DNA from: Bacteroidaceae bacterium
GTDB taxonomy: Bacteria; Bacteroidota; Bacteroidia; Bacteroidales; Bacteroidaceae
Length of the DNA stretch: 64,000 nucleotides
Reading direction: 5' to 3'
Assembly (NCBI GenBank): GCA_016291905.1
Contig: JAEEZS010000055.1
Span: 1 to 64,000 of the forward strand
Shown: piece after piece, positions 1 to 9,558 of the stretch
How positions within the stretch are numbered: the first letter of the stretch is position 1
Layout of the letters: each line of letters starts with the position of its first letter
Made by a program: the position numbers and the translations under genes
Notes under the pieces: model-generated
What the model was told of the DNA's origin: nothing
The model's database searches: none
Seen by the model: only the letters and a program-made list of their open reading frames with translations

Positions 1-188
1 CAGTTGGCCTCGGAACCTACGGCACGGAACTCGAAACGGTTGCCGGTGAAGGAGAAGGGCGAGGTGCGGTTGAGATCGGTGTTGTCGATGAGGAGTTCGG
101 GAATCTCGGGGATGTCGAGCTTCATGCCCTGCTTGCCGTCCATCTGGAAGAGGTCATCCTTGTCTGCCTTCTCAATATGGTCGAGCAG
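1..188 (-). pseudogene. glnN: Continuation of glnN beyond the TAG (partial, runs off the window)
   Basis: Reading through the TAG at 189-191 in the same frame gives [20 protein letters not shown], then [19 protein letters not shown] and [13 protein letters not shown]. These are conserved GSIII sequences, with no further stop and no frameshift up to base 1. The segment therefore belongs to the same gene. It is either untranslated remnant after a nonsense mutation or part of an intact gene if the TAG is a sequence error. The remaining 240 or so residues lie outside the window. Confidence 0.85.
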
Positions 189-1445
189 CTAGCTCAGCTG
201 CTTGCCGAGGAAGCTGGCGATGATGGCAGGCGGTGCCTCGTTGGCGCCCAGACGGTGGGCGTTGGTGGCGCTCATGATGCTGGCCTTCAGTAAGCCGTTG
301 TGCTTCCAGACGCCCATCAGCGTCTCCACGATAAAGACGGCGAAGCGGAGGTTCTGCTCGGACGTCTTGCCGGGGGCATGGAGCAGCACGCCTGTGTCGG
401 TCGAGAGGCTCCAGTTGTTGTGCTTGCCGCTGCCGTTGATGCCGGCAAAAGGCTTCTCGTGAAGCAGGGCGCGGAAGCCGTGCTTGCGGGCCACGCGCTT
501 CATCAGCGACATCAGCAGCATGTTGTGGTCCACGGCGAGGTTGGTGTCCTCGTAGATAGGAGCCATCTCGAACTGGTTGGGAGCCACCTCGTTGTGGCGC
601 GTCTTACAGGGGATGCCGAGTTCGAGCGCCTGAATCTCAAGGTCGCGCATGAAGGCAGCGACTCGCTCAGGAATGGAGCCGAAGTAGTGGTCGTCCATCT
701 GCTGATTCTTGGCGCTGTCGTGCCCCATCAGCGTGCGGCCTGTCAGCAACAAGTCAGGACGGGCGGCGTACAAACCTTCGTCCACAAGGAAGTATTCCTG
801 CTCCCAGCCGAGGTTGCTGGTGACCTTCTTCACCGCGGGGTCGAAATAGTGGCACACCTCCGTCGCTGCCACGTTGACGGCTTTCAGCGCTCGCAGCAGC
901 GGAGCCTTGTAGTCGAGCGATTCGCCTGAGTAAGAGATGAACACGGTGGGGATGATGAGCGTGTCGTCGATGATGAAGACGGGACTGGTGGGGTCCCAAG
1001 CAGAGTAGCCGCGCGCCTCGAAGGTGCTGCGGATACCACCGCTGGGGAACGACGAGGCGTCCGGCTCCTGCTGCACCAGCAGCTTGCCGCTGAACTCCTC
1101 TATCATGCCCCCCTTGCCGTCGTGCTCGATGAAGCTGTCGTGCTTCTCGGCTGTGCCTTCGGTGAGGGGCTGGAACCAGTGCGTATAGTGCGTGACGCCG
1201 TTCTCCCGGGCCCACTGCATCATGCCGGCAGCCACCGCGTCGGCCACCTTGCGGTCAAGCTGAGCGCCGTTGTCGATGACGGACGTCATCTTTTCATAGA
1301 TATCCTTGGTCAGGTACTTGTACATCTTCTCGCGGTTGAAGACGTGCTTACCGAAATACTCGCAAGGGCGTTCAGCCGGTGCTTCCACGTCGAGAGGCTT
1401 CTTCTTGAATGCCTCTCCGACAACCTGTGTTCTTAGTGCTTCCAT
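189..1445 (-). CDS. glnN: Glutamine synthetase type III (GSIII), stopped early by an in-frame TAG
   Basis: ATP-dependent synthesis of glutamine from glutamate and ammonium, in the cytoplasm. The 418 residues read as the N-terminal and central part of a type III enzyme, which is usually about 730 residues long. Recognisable segments are FNREKMYKYL, THYTHWFQPLT, SFPSGGIRSTFEARGY, the RHNEVAPNQFEMAP block and HRLGANEAPPAIIASF. The frame meets TAG at 189-191, immediately after FLGKQLS, a point where the family continues without a break. The same frame then stays open to the window edge with recognisable GSIII sequence. It is the last gene of the apparent gltB-gltD-dapF-dapL-glnN operon, 56 nt after dapL. 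The identity is firm. Whether a full-length enzyme is made is doubtful, because a nonsense mutation or a base error would look the same here. Confidence 0.93.
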   Translation of the reverse strand: MEALRTQVVGEAFKKKPLDVEAPAERPCEYFGKHVFNREKMYKYLTKDIYEKMTSVIDNGAQLDRKVADAVAAGMMQWARENGVTHYTHWFQPLTEGTAEKHDSFIEHDGKGGMIEEFSGKLLVQQEPDASSFPSGGIRSTFEARGYSAWDPTSPVFIIDDTLIIPTVFISYSGESLDYKAPLLRALKAVNVAATEVCHYFDPAVKKVTSNLGWEQEYFLVDEGLYAARPDLLLTGRTLMGHDSAKNQQMDDHYFGSIPERVAAFMRDLEIQALELGIPCKTRHNEVAPNQFEMAPIYEDTNLAVDHNMLLMSLMKRVARKHGFRALLHEKPFAGINGSGKHNNWSLSTDTGVLLHAPGKTSEQNLRFAVFIVETLMGVWKHNGLLKASIMSATNAHRLGANEAPPAIIASFLGKQLS

Positions 1446-1501
1446 CGCTGTAAAAATTATAAAATTAGGAATGAGGAATTATAAAAAATAGGAATGAGGG
1501 A

Positions 1502-2731
1502 TTAATAGTAATTTGTGATTCTTTCCAACGCCTCTTCGGTGCGCTCGCGTGAGCAGAAAGCGGTGAGGCGGACGTATCCCTCGCCCGAAGGGCCGAAGCC
1601 GACGCCCGGCGTGCAGACGACATGGGCGTTGTAGAGCATCTGTTCGAAGAAACGCCACGAGGTCATCCCCGCTGGCGTGCGCACCCAGAGGTAGGGACCA
1701 TCCTCGCCTCCATAGACCTTCATGCCGATGCTGCGCAGGGTCTCACGGATGTGACGGGCGTTCTGCATGTAGTAGTCGATGGTCTGCTTGACCTGCTCGC
1801 GTCCTTCCGGTGTATAGATGGCCTCGGCGGCGCGTTGGCTCAGGTAGCTGGTACCGTTGAACTTCGTGCATTGTCGGCGGTTCCACAGATGATTCAGGGC
1901 TATGCGCTCACCCGTCAGCGTACAGGCAGTCACCTCCTTCGGCACCACGGTGTAGCCGCATCGGACGCCCGTGAAACCCGCCGTCTTGGAGTAGCTGTGA
2001 AATTCGACGGCGCAGCGGCGCGCTCCCTTTATCTCGTAGATGCTGTGGGGCACGTCGTCGTGCTGGATATAGGCTTCGTAGGCAGCGTCGAAGAAGATGA
2101 GGGCATCGTTCTTGAGGGCATAGTTGACCCAGCGTCGCAGCTCGTCGCGGCTGAGGGCTGTGCCCGTGGGGTTGTTGGGATAGCAGAGGTAGATGACGTC
2201 CACCCGCTGCTGGGGCAGCTCGGGCACAAAGCCGTTCTCGGCCGTACAGGGCAGGTAGATGACGTTCGACCAACGTCCGTCGTCGCTCTTCGTGCCAGCA
2301 CGGCCTATCATGACGTTCGAGTCGATATACACCGGATAGATAGGGTCGGTGACGGCAATGCTGTTGTCCCAGCGGATGAGTTCCTGGAAGTTGCCCGTGT
2401 CCGACTTTGCCCCGTCGTTGACGAAGATTTCGTCGCGCTCCAGATGGATGCCACGTGACAGGAAATCTCCTCGGAGAATGGCATCGCGCAAGAAGTCATA
2501 CCCTTGCTCGGGACCATAGCCGCGGAAGGTGGCTGCGCTGGCCATCTCGTCCGCAGCGCGGTGCAGAGCCTCTATGACGGCGGGACAGAGCGGCTGCGTG
2601 ACATCGCCGATGCCCAGACTGATGACGTCCGACTTCGGGTGCTGCGCCTTGAAGACGTTCACCCTCTTCGCCACATCGGCAAACAAATAGTTGTTTGGCA
2701 GCTTCAGAAAATGGTCGTTGATTAATGCCAT
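1502..2731 (-). CDS. dapL: LL-diaminopimelate aminotransferase
   Basis: PLP-dependent fold-type I aminotransferase that converts tetrahydrodipicolinate plus glutamate to LL-diaminopimelate in one step, bypassing the acylated routes of lysine and peptidoglycan precursor synthesis. The 409-residue length is normal for DapL. Visible motifs are SLGIGDVTQPL near the N terminus, CYPNNPTGTALS, and the PLP-lysine motif SYSKTAGFTGVRCGY. It lies 33 nt downstream of dapF and 56 nt upstream of glnN in the same direction. Glutamate made by the upstream GOGAT genes is the amino donor, which fits co-transcription with them. Confidence 0.96.
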   Translation of the reverse strand: MALINDHFLKLPNNYLFADVAKRVNVFKAQHPKSDVISLGIGDVTQPLCPAVIEALHRAADEMASAATFRGYGPEQGYDFLRDAILRGDFLSRGIHLERDEIFVNDGAKSDTGNFQELIRWDNSIAVTDPIYPVYIDSNVMIGRAGTKSDDGRWSNVIYLPCTAENGFVPELPQQRVDVIYLCYPNNPTGTALSRDELRRWVNYALKNDALIFFDAAYEAYIQHDDVPHSIYEIKGARRCAVEFHSYSKTAGFTGVRCGYTVVPKEVTACTLTGERIALNHLWNRRQCTKFNGTSYLSQRAAEAIYTPEGREQVKQTIDYYMQNARHIRETLRSIGMKVYGGEDGPYLWVRTPAGMTSWRFFEQMLYNAHVVCTPGVGFGPSGEGYVRLTAFCSRERTEEALERITNYY

Positions 2732-2742
2732 GCTATTCTCTG

Positions 2743-2770
2743 ATTGAAGATTGATGATTGATGATTATAT
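2743..2770 (-). repeat. Tandem heptamer tract at the dapF-dapL junction
   Basis: ATTGAAG, ATTGATG, ATTGATG and ATTATAT on the + strand. The last overlaps the dapF stop codon. Confidence 0.7.
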
Positions 2771-3562
2771 TTCCACTTCGCCCTCGAAGGCCATTTCGGC
2801 AGGGCCTGTCAGACGGACGTGATTGTCCCATTCGCACCATTCGACATCCAATGCCCCGCCATCCATGATGATGCGGCTCTGTCGCCCTGCACGGCCTGTC
2901 CGGGCGGCAGCGACACTGGCGGCACAGGCACCCGTCCCGCAGGCCATGGTGATGCCGCTCCCACGTTCCCACACACGCACCCGGATGCCATCTGGACGTA
3001 CATCGGCAAACTCTATGTTGCAACGTTCGGGAAATGCCGTGTGGCGCTCCAGCTTCCGCCCCTGCGCTTCCACGCTGTCCACATCGTCGGTAAAAACGAC
3101 ATAGTGAGGATTTCCCATCGACACGAACAGTCCATCGGGAAGCTTCTCGCCCTGAGGCCTGTACTGCACAGGGTTTTCAAACACCGGCTCACCCATATCC
3201 ACCGTCACCGCCACCACCCTGCCCTCGCGGACATCCAGTTCCAGCACCTTCACGCCCGATGCCGTTTGAAGGGGGATTTCCGTATCGGTGGCAAGGCGCT
3301 TTTCATAGAGGTACTTTCCGATGCACCGGCAGGCGTTGCCACACATCATCGCCTCTGAGCCGTCGGCATTGAAGATGCGCATGGTAAAACCTGCGGCATT
3401 ATGCCCGATGAGCACCAGTCCGTCGCTACCGATTCCCGTGTGACGGTCGCTCCACCGTCGGGCAGCGCTGACTGGGTCGGCGATGGGGTAGCACGTGGTA
3501 TCGACATAGATATAGTCGTTGCCGCAGCCGTGCATCTTGGTGAAGTGGATTGTGTGGGGCAT
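2765..3562 (-). CDS. dapF: Diaminopimelate epimerase
   Basis: PLP-independent racemase that turns LL- into meso-diaminopimelate for peptidoglycan and lysine. The 265-residue length is typical. The N-terminal MHGCGNDYIYVD motif is present, and both catalytic cysteines sit in conserved contexts: MCGNACRCIGKYL in the first half and MACGTGACAASVAA in the second. The stop codon overlaps a short tandem-heptamer repeat (2743-2770). It lies between gltD (22 nt upstream) and dapL (33 nt downstream), so two consecutive lysine-pathway steps are embedded in the GOGAT/GS operon. Confidence 0.96.
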   Translation of the reverse strand: MPHTIHFTKMHGCGNDYIYVDTTCYPIADPVSAARRWSDRHTGIGSDGLVLIGHNAAGFTMRIFNADGSEAMMCGNACRCIGKYLYEKRLATDTEIPLQTASGVKVLELDVREGRVVAVTVDMGEPVFENPVQYRPQGEKLPDGLFVSMGNPHYVVFTDDVDSVEAQGRKLERHTAFPERCNIEFADVRPDGIRVRVWERGSGITMACGTGACAASVAAARTGRAGRQSRIIMDGGALDVEWCEWDNHVRLTGPAEMAFEGEVEI

Positions 3563-3584
3563 GGGGGCTGTCTTACATTATTGT

Positions 3585-4997
3585 TTATCCTTTTTTCCTG
3601 ACATAGGCATCCACTTTCCTTGCCGTGTCAAGTCCGCTGGCGATGGCACGGACGACAAGGCTGGCACCGCTGGCGGCATCGCCACAGACGAAAACGCCCT
3701 CGGGATACTGCGGGTGCCCGGGCTTCAGAAAACCCATCGCCAGCAGCACAAGTTCCGCCTTGATAACCTCAGGCTCACCCGCCTCAACCATCACGGGCCG
3801 TCCGCCTGCAGGATTGGGTTTCCAGTCGATGGGCTGGACACGAACACCGGTAAGACGCCCGTCCTTACCCAAGAACTCCAGGGTGTTGATATTCCAACGG
3901 CGCGTACAGCCCTCTTCGTGGCTGCTGGTGGTTTTGAGGATGACAGGCCAGCCCGGCCAAGGGGTAGCGGGGTTGTGTCCCACAGGGGGTTTGGGCATGA
4001 TCTCAATCTGCGTGACCGACCGTGCTCCCTGACGGTGAGCCGTGCCGATGCAGTCGGACCCCGTGTCGCCACCGCCAATGACAAGGACATCCTTTCCCTT
4101 CGCGGTGATGCGCTCCTCCTCCGGAAACTCCCTGCCGGCCAGCACGCGGTTTTGCTGCGACAGCAGTTCAAGTGCGAGGTGAACACCCTTTAATTCGCGA
4201 CCGGGAACCCGCAGGTCACGTGCCGTAGGAGTACCCGTTGCCATCACGACGGCATCGTAATCTGTTAAATCATAATTCATAATTGACAATTCACAAGTAT
4301 TCCCCGTATCAGAGGGAGAGGCGCCAGCCATTTGTGAACCATGAATGGTCAGTGGTGAATTGTAAACGAACTCCACCCCCTCCTGCTCCATGACGGAGAT
4401 TCGTCGGTCGATGATCTTCTTGTTAAGCTTAAAGTTGGGGATGCCGTAGCGGAGCAGACCGCCGGCAGCTTCGTTCTTTTCAAAGACGGTGACGGTGTAC
4501 CCCATGTGGTTCAGGGCATGGGCGGCTGCGAGCCCTGAGGGACCGCTTCCCACCACAGCCACGCGTTTCCCATTGCGCACAGGATGCTTAATAGTGACAT
4601 ACCCTTCAGCAAAAGCGCGTTCCGTGATGGCAGCTTCGTTTTCGCGGTTGGTCACCGCTTCGCCGGTGGTGTGATAGAGCACGCAGGCTTTCTCGCAGAG
4701 GGCGGGGCAGATACGCCCCGTGAACTCAGGAAAAGGGTTTGTGGCCGTCAGCAGCTTATAGGCCGATTCCCATTCGCCACGATAGAGGGCATCGTTCCAC
4801 TCGGGATCCTTGTTTCCCAGCGGGCATGCCCAGTGGCAGAAGGGCACTCCGCAATCCATGCAGCGGCTCGCCTGTTCCTGACGGTCGCGGGTGTTCAGCG
4901 TCTGCTCCACTTCACCGAAGTCGTGGATGCGGTCGTGCACAGGACGATAGCCTGCCTCCTTACGAGGCACAGTCAGAAAAGCTTTCGGATTTCCCAT
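3585..4997 (-). CDS. gltD: Glutamate synthase (NADPH), small subunit
   Basis: Supplies electrons from NAD(P)H to the large GOGAT subunit. The N-terminal iron-sulfur segment has Cys46, Cys49, Cys54 and Cys58 (CMDCGVPFCHWAC), followed by CPALCEKAC. The FAD site is VVGSGPSGLAAAHAL near residue 150 and the NAD(P) site is VLVIGGGDTGSDCIG. At 470 residues the overall length is normal. Residues of about 211-243 are unlike family sequence and are encoded by a short inverted-repeat, heptamer-rich stretch (4268-4367), placed just before the conserved DYDAVVMATGT strand. It starts 21 nt after gltB. Confidence 0.96.
   Translation of the reverse strand: MGNPKAFLTVPRKEAGYRPVHDRIHDFGEVEQTLNTRDRQEQASRCMDCGVPFCHWACPLGNKDPEWNDALYRGEWESAYKLLTATNPFPEFTGRICPALCEKACVLYHTTGEAVTNRENEAAITERAFAEGYVTIKHPVRNGKRVAVVGSGPSGLAAAHALNHMGYTVTVFEKNEAAGGLLRYGIPNFKLNKKIIDRRISVMEQEGVEFVYNSPLTIHGSQMAGASPSDTGNTCELSIMNYDLTDYDAVVMATGTPTARDLRVPGRELKGVHLALELLSQQNRVLAGREFPEEERITAKGKDVLVIGGGDTGSDCIGTAHRQGARSVTQIEIMPKPPVGHNPATPWPGWPVILKTTSSHEEGCTRRWNINTLEFLGKDGRLTGVRVQPIDWKPNPAGGRPVMVEAGEPEVIKAELVLLAMGFLKPGHPQYPEGVFVCGDAASGASLVVRAIASGLDTARKVDAYVRKKG
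4268..4367. repeat. Short inverted repeat with AT-rich heptamers inside gltD
   Basis: On the + strand the heptamers AATCATA, ATTCATA, ATTGACA and ATTCACA run head to tail over 4268-4295. A perfect 9-bp inverted repeat follows: ACAATTCAC at 4286-4294 and GTGAATTGT at 4355-4363. The stretch is more AT-rich than the rest of gltD and resembles the heptamer tracts found at gene boundaries nearby. It keeps the reading frame. Confidence 0.6.
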
Positions 4998-5018
4998 AGA
5001 TGAATTGACATTTGATGA

Positions 5019-8000
5019 TTAATAGTCACGTTGCACTTCGGCTATCTTGCGCTGCAACGCCTGCATTTTCTCCTCTTCAAGCACTCGCTTATATTCGATG
5101 GGGACGACCTGTATGAAGTCTTCCACATGGCGGCTCCAGTCGTCGAGCAACTGCCCTGCCAACGGGCTGCCGGTATGGAGGTAGTGACGGCGGACAAGCT
5201 CCAGCAACTCCTTGCGGCTGGCGGCATCCTCCACGAGGCTGAGCTCCACCATGTCCATATTGCAGTAATAGTCGAACGTGTGGCCCGGGTCGTACACGTA
5301 AGCCACTCCGCCGCTCATGCCGGCAGCAAAGTTGCGGCCCGTAGTGCCCAGCACGACCACCCGACCGCCAGTCATATATTCGCAACAGTGGTCGCCGGCA
5401 CCCTCCACGACGGCCGTAGCTCCCGAGTTACGTACGGCGAAACGTTCGCCTACGCGGCCATTCACATACAATTCGCCTGAGGTGGCACCATAGAGGCCTG
5501 TGTTGCCGGCAATGATATTCCGGTCCGCCACGAAGTCGTCGCTGCGTCGCACAGGCGGAACGATGCTGATGCTCCCGCCGGAGAGTCCCTTGCCAAAATA
5601 GTCGTTGCACTCGCCTTCGAGCCGGAGACGCAAGCCCTTCACGGCGAAAGCGCCAAACGACTGCCCCGCCGAGCCCTTGAACCTGAGCGTGACGGTGCCG
5701 TCGGGAAGCCCTGCCTCGCCATACTTTTTGGCAATGATACCCGACAGCATGGTGCCCACAGCGCGGTCGGTATTGCGGATGGTATAGTCGAGGTTCACCT
5801 CTTCCTGACGCTGGATGGCAGGCTGCGCCGCCCGGATGATGTCTTCGTCCATCACGCCGCTGACGTGGGTGAACGCCCCGCGGTCCCAATAAAGCGGTTT
5901 GTCCGTCTCAGGCCTGTGGAGCAGACGAGCAAAGTCTATGGTCCGTTGCTTGTCAGTGGCTGTGTCGGTAAGTACTTCGATAAGGTCTGTCCGCCCGATA
6001 ATCTCTTTCAAGCTATGGGCGCCGATGGCGGAAAGATATTCGCGTACCTGCTGGGCAAGAAAAGTGAAGAAGTTGACGACATAGTCAGCCTTTCCCATGA
6101 AACGGGCTCGCAGACGTTCGTCCTGCGTGGCCACACCCACCGGGCAAGTGTTGGTGTTGCACTTTCGCATCATCACACAGCCCAGCACGATGAGCGGCAG
6201 CGTGCCGAAAGAGAACTCGTCGGCACCCAGCATGGCCATGATGACGACGTCCTTGGCCGTCTTCAGTTGGCCGTCGGTCTGGAGACGCACTTGGTTGCGC
6301 AGACCGTTCATCACCAGCGTCTGCTGCGTCTCGGCAAGGCCAATCTCGGGCGGTATGCCCGCAAAGCGCATGCTGCTGGCAGGGCTGGCACCGGTGCCGC
6401 CTTCAGCGCCGCTGATGACAATCAGGTCGGCCTTGGCCTTGGCCACTCCTGCGGCAACTGTACCCACACCGCTCTCGGCCACCAGCTTGACGCTGACAGC
6501 AGCGGTGGGATTGATGTTCTTAAGGTCGAAAATGAGCTGCGCCAAATCCTCGATGGAGTAGATGTCGTGATGTGGCGGAGGCGAGATGAGCGAGATGCCC
6601 TCGATGGCATTGCGCGTCTTGGCAATGATCTTGTTCACCTTGAAACCAGGCAGCTGACCGCCCTCGCCGGGCTTGGCACCCTGCGCCACCTTGATCTGTA
6701 TCTCCTCGGCATTCACCAAATATTCAGCCGTGACGCCGAAACGTCCACTGGCAATCTGCTTGGTCTTTGACGAGAGGCTCACGCCGTCCACCTCGGTGTG
6801 ATAGCGGGCATTATCCTCGCCGCCCTCACCGGTGTTGCTGCGTGTGCCGAGGCGGTTCATGGCCAGCGCCAAGGCCTCGTGTGCCTCGATGCTCAGTGCG
6901 CCAAAGCTCATGGCACCCGTCACAAAGTGGCGCACAATGCTCTCCACAGGCTCCACGTCGTCGATGGGCGTCGGCACCGTGGCTCGCTTGAAGCCTAGGA
7001 AATCGCGGAGGAAGATGGGGCGCTCTTTTTCATCGACCATCTTCGCCCATTCCTTGAACTTCGTGTACGACCCGAGGCGGGTGGCAATCTGCAGATTGGC
7101 GATGGTTTCGGGATTCCAGGCATGAAGGATGCCGTCCTTACGCCAGGCGAACTGGCCGTTGTTGGGGAGGACACCGTCCGCCTGGGGCGACTCAAACGCC
7201 ATGTCGTGCATACGGATGGCATCGTTAGCAATGTCGCGCAGTCCGATGCCTCCGATAGTGCTCATCTCGGTACCGAAGTAGCGTCGCAGCAAATCCTCGC
7301 CGAGACCGATGCTCTCAAAAATCTTGGCACCACGATACGAGCGGATGGTCGAGATGCCCATCTTCGACATGATTTTCTTAAGACCCTTATCGACGGCCTT
7401 GATGTAGTTGGCCTCGGCAGTAACGTACTCCTCCTGAATCTTATTACGTCGGACAAGGTCATCAAGCACGGCGAAGGTCATGTACGGGCAGATGGCACTG
7501 GCGCCATAGCCCAGCAGCAGGGCGGCGTGCATCACCTCGCGAATCTCGCCGCTCTCCACGATGAGGGCGGTCTGCACGCGCTTCTGCACGGAAATCAGAT
7601 AATGGTGTACGGCCGACACGGCAAGCAGCGAGGGAATGGCGGCATGGCGGTCGTCGATGTCGCGGTCGCTGAGGATGATGTAGTTCACACCCTCATCCAC
7701 CGATGCCTCGGCAGCATGGCAGAGGTCGTCAAGGGCCTGACGAAGACCGCTTGCACCTCTCCCGATATCGAAGAGCATAGCCAGCTTGCGCGTCTTGAAC
7801 CCCTTGTAACGGATATTGCAGAGGATGTCAAGCTGGGTGTTTGTCAGCACGGGTTGCGGAAGGCGCACCATCTTGCAGTTAGCAGCGTCAGGGGTCAGAA
7901 TATTTGTCCCCACGGCACCGATGTACTCCGTCAGGCTCATCACCAGTTCCTCGCGGATGGGGTCGATGGCAGGGTTGGTCACCTGGGCAAACTGCTGACG

Positions 8001-9512
8001 GAAGTAGTTGAAGAACACCTGCGGACGGTCGCTGATGACAGCCAGCGGAGTGTCGTTGCCCATGGCAGCCACAGGTTCCTGCCCTGCCGTAGCCATGGGA
8101 ATAAGGGTTTTGTCGATATCTTCCTGTCCGAAGCCGAAGGCTATGAGTTTGCGTCCGAGGTCGTCCACCCCGTTCTCCACATGGCGACCGCTGCGCAGCT
8201 TCTCCAGCTGGATGCGGTTTGCCTGGAGCCATTCGCGATAGGGATGGGCCATGGCGAGACGTTCCTTGACGTCGCCGTCGTAGTAGATGCGCCCTTCCTG
8301 CGTATCAATGAGCAGGATTTTCCCCGGCTGCAGGCGTCCCTTGCTCACTACGTCGAGGGGGTCGAAATCCATCACACCCACCTCACTGGCTACCACAATC
8401 ATGCCGCCACGGGTGATGGTATAGCGGCAGGGACGCAAGCCATTGCGGTCAAGCATACCTCCGGCGTAGCGGCCGTCGGAAAACAGCAACGCAGCAGGGC
8501 CGTCCCACGGCTCCATCAGGATGGAGTGGTATTCGTAGAAGGCTTTCAGGTCGTCACTGATGGGATTTTTATCATTGAAGCTTTCCGGCACCAGAATGGC
8601 CAGTGCCTGCGGCAGGCTCAACCCGCTCATCACAAGGAATTCGAAGACGTTGTCCAGGCTGGCCGAGTCGCTCATGCCCTCCTGCAAAATAGGACGGATG
8701 TCGCGGATGTCGCCCAAGGCGGCGCTGCTGAGCACACTCTCGCGTGCCTGCATCCAACCACGGTTGCCGCGGATGGTGTTGATCTCGCCGTTGTGCGCCA
8801 ACAGCCGGAAGGGTTGTGCCAGCTTCCACTTGGGAAACGTGTTTGTGGAAAACCGTGAATGTACCAGCGCCAATCCGCTTGTGAACCAGGGACTCGAAAG
8901 GTCGGGGAAATAGCGGCGCAGCTGTCCCGAAGTGAGCATGCCCTTGTAGATGATGTATCGGCTTGACAGCGAACAGATGTAGAAGTCTTCATCCGTGACG
9001 CGGCGCTCCACACGCTTACGTACCTTATATAATAGTCGTTCAAGCGATGAAGCATCGTCGGCACCCGCTGCACCCTGGGTGACAAACAGCTGTTTCACGG
9101 CAGGCTCCACGTCGCGGGCAGCGGCACCCAGCACATCGGCGCAGGTGGGCACCGTGCGCAGATGCATCAGCTGCAAGCCCTCGCGCTCAATCTCCTCTAT
9201 CATCACATTGATGATGTCCCGCTGCGCGTCCTCGTCCTTGGGCAGGAACACCATGCCTGTGCCGTAGTGCCCCTTCTCGGGAACGGGAATACCTTGGAGC
9301 AGAATAAACTCGTGGGGAATCTGCACCAATATTCCAGCGCCGTCGCCCGTCTTGTCGCGCGTCTCGGCACCGCGGTGTTCCATATTCTCCAGCACCCGCA
9401 AGGCATTGTCAACCAGCTCGTGGCTCTTTGCACCATGAATGTTCACCACCATGCCTATGCCACACGCATCGTGCTCATATTCCGTACGATATAGTCCATC
9501 CTGTCGTGTCAT
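5019..9512 (-). CDS. gltB: Glutamate synthase (NADPH), large subunit
   Basis: Transfers the amide of glutamine to 2-oxoglutarate, giving two glutamates. Domains in order are: class II glutamine amidotransferase with catalytic Cys in EYEHDACGIGMVVN, central domain, FMN-binding synthase domain, a 3Fe-4S site CVMMRKCNTNTC, and the C-terminal GXGXG domain. An upstream ATG at 9548 would add 12 residues. I prefer 9512 because the -7 box at 9559-9566 puts transcription start near 9553, leaving a leader of about 40 nt, and gives a 16-residue propeptide before the Cys. The product is 1497 residues. It heads the leftward nitrogen operon. Confidence 0.95.
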   Translation of the reverse strand: MTRQDGLYRTEYEHDACGIGMVVNIHGAKSHELVDNALRVLENMEHRGAETRDKTGDGAGILVQIPHEFILLQGIPVPEKGHYGTGMVFLPKDEDAQRDIINVMIEEIEREGLQLMHLRTVPTCADVLGAAARDVEPAVKQLFVTQGAAGADDASSLERLLYKVRKRVERRVTDEDFYICSLSSRYIIYKGMLTSGQLRRYFPDLSSPWFTSGLALVHSRFSTNTFPKWKLAQPFRLLAHNGEINTIRGNRGWMQARESVLSSAALGDIRDIRPILQEGMSDSASLDNVFEFLVMSGLSLPQALAILVPESFNDKNPISDDLKAFYEYHSILMEPWDGPAALLFSDGRYAGGMLDRNGLRPCRYTITRGGMIVVASEVGVMDFDPLDVVSKGRLQPGKILLIDTQEGRIYYDGDVKERLAMAHPYREWLQANRIQLEKLRSGRHVENGVDDLGRKLIAFGFGQEDIDKTLIPMATAGQEPVAAMGNDTPLAVISDRPQVFFNYFRQQFAQVTNPAIDPIREELVMSLTEYIGAVGTNILTPDAANCKMVRLPQPVLTNTQLDILCNIRYKGFKTRKLAMLFDIGRGASGLRQALDDLCHAAEASVDEGVNYIILSDRDIDDRHAAIPSLLAVSAVHHYLISVQKRVQTALIVESGEIREVMHAALLLGYGASAICPYMTFAVLDDLVRRNKIQEEYVTAEANYIKAVDKGLKKIMSKMGISTIRSYRGAKIFESIGLGEDLLRRYFGTEMSTIGGIGLRDIANDAIRMHDMAFESPQADGVLPNNGQFAWRKDGILHAWNPETIANLQIATRLGSYTKFKEWAKMVDEKERPIFLRDFLGFKRATVPTPIDDVEPVESIVRHFVTGAMSFGALSIEAHEALALAMNRLGTRSNTGEGGEDNARYHTEVDGVSLSSKTKQIASGRFGVTAEYLVNAEEIQIKVAQGAKPGEGGQLPGFKVNKIIAKTRNAIEGISLISPPPHHDIYSIEDLAQLIFDLKNINPTAAVSVKLVAESGVGTVAAGVAKAKADLIVISGAEGGTGASPASSMRFAGIPPEIGLAETQQTLVMNGLRNQVRLQTDGQLKTAKDVVIMAMLGADEFSFGTLPLIVLGCVMMRKCNTNTCPVGVATQDERLRARFMGKADYVVNFFTFLAQQVREYLSAIGAHSLKEIIGRTDLIEVLTDTATDKQRTIDFARLLHRPETDKPLYWDRGAFTHVSGVMDEDIIRAAQPAIQRQEEVNLDYTIRNTDRAVGTMLSGIIAKKYGEAGLPDGTVTLRFKGSAGQSFGAFAVKGLRLRLEGECNDYFGKGLSGGSISIVPPVRRSDDFVADRNIIAGNTGLYGATSGELYVNGRVGERFAVRNSGATAVVEGAGDHCCEYMTGGRVVVLGTTGRNFAAGMSGGVAYVYDPGHTFDYYCNMDMVELSLVEDAASRKELLELVRRHYLHTGSPLAGQLLDDWSRHVEDFIQVVPIEYKRVLEEEKMQALQRKIAEVQRDY

Positions 9513-9558
9513 TGTCGTCTGCTTGCTTAAATAATGTCGTTCGTACATAAATCCGCTG

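Noticed and set aside
189-191. TAG as a recoded sense codon, as in some phages of this group
   Set aside because: mutS (51686-51688) and the lipoprotein gene ending at 28432 use TAG as a stop, mutS at its expected C terminus, and the region is ordinary chromosome.
7122-8858. Long + strand ORF (578 codons) opposite gltB
   Set aside because: It mirrors the codon pattern of gltB on the other strand, has no recognisable domain and no promoter or start signal. Similar long antisense ORFs opposite bipA (20246-22597) and DPP IV (31527-33518) were dropped for the same reason.
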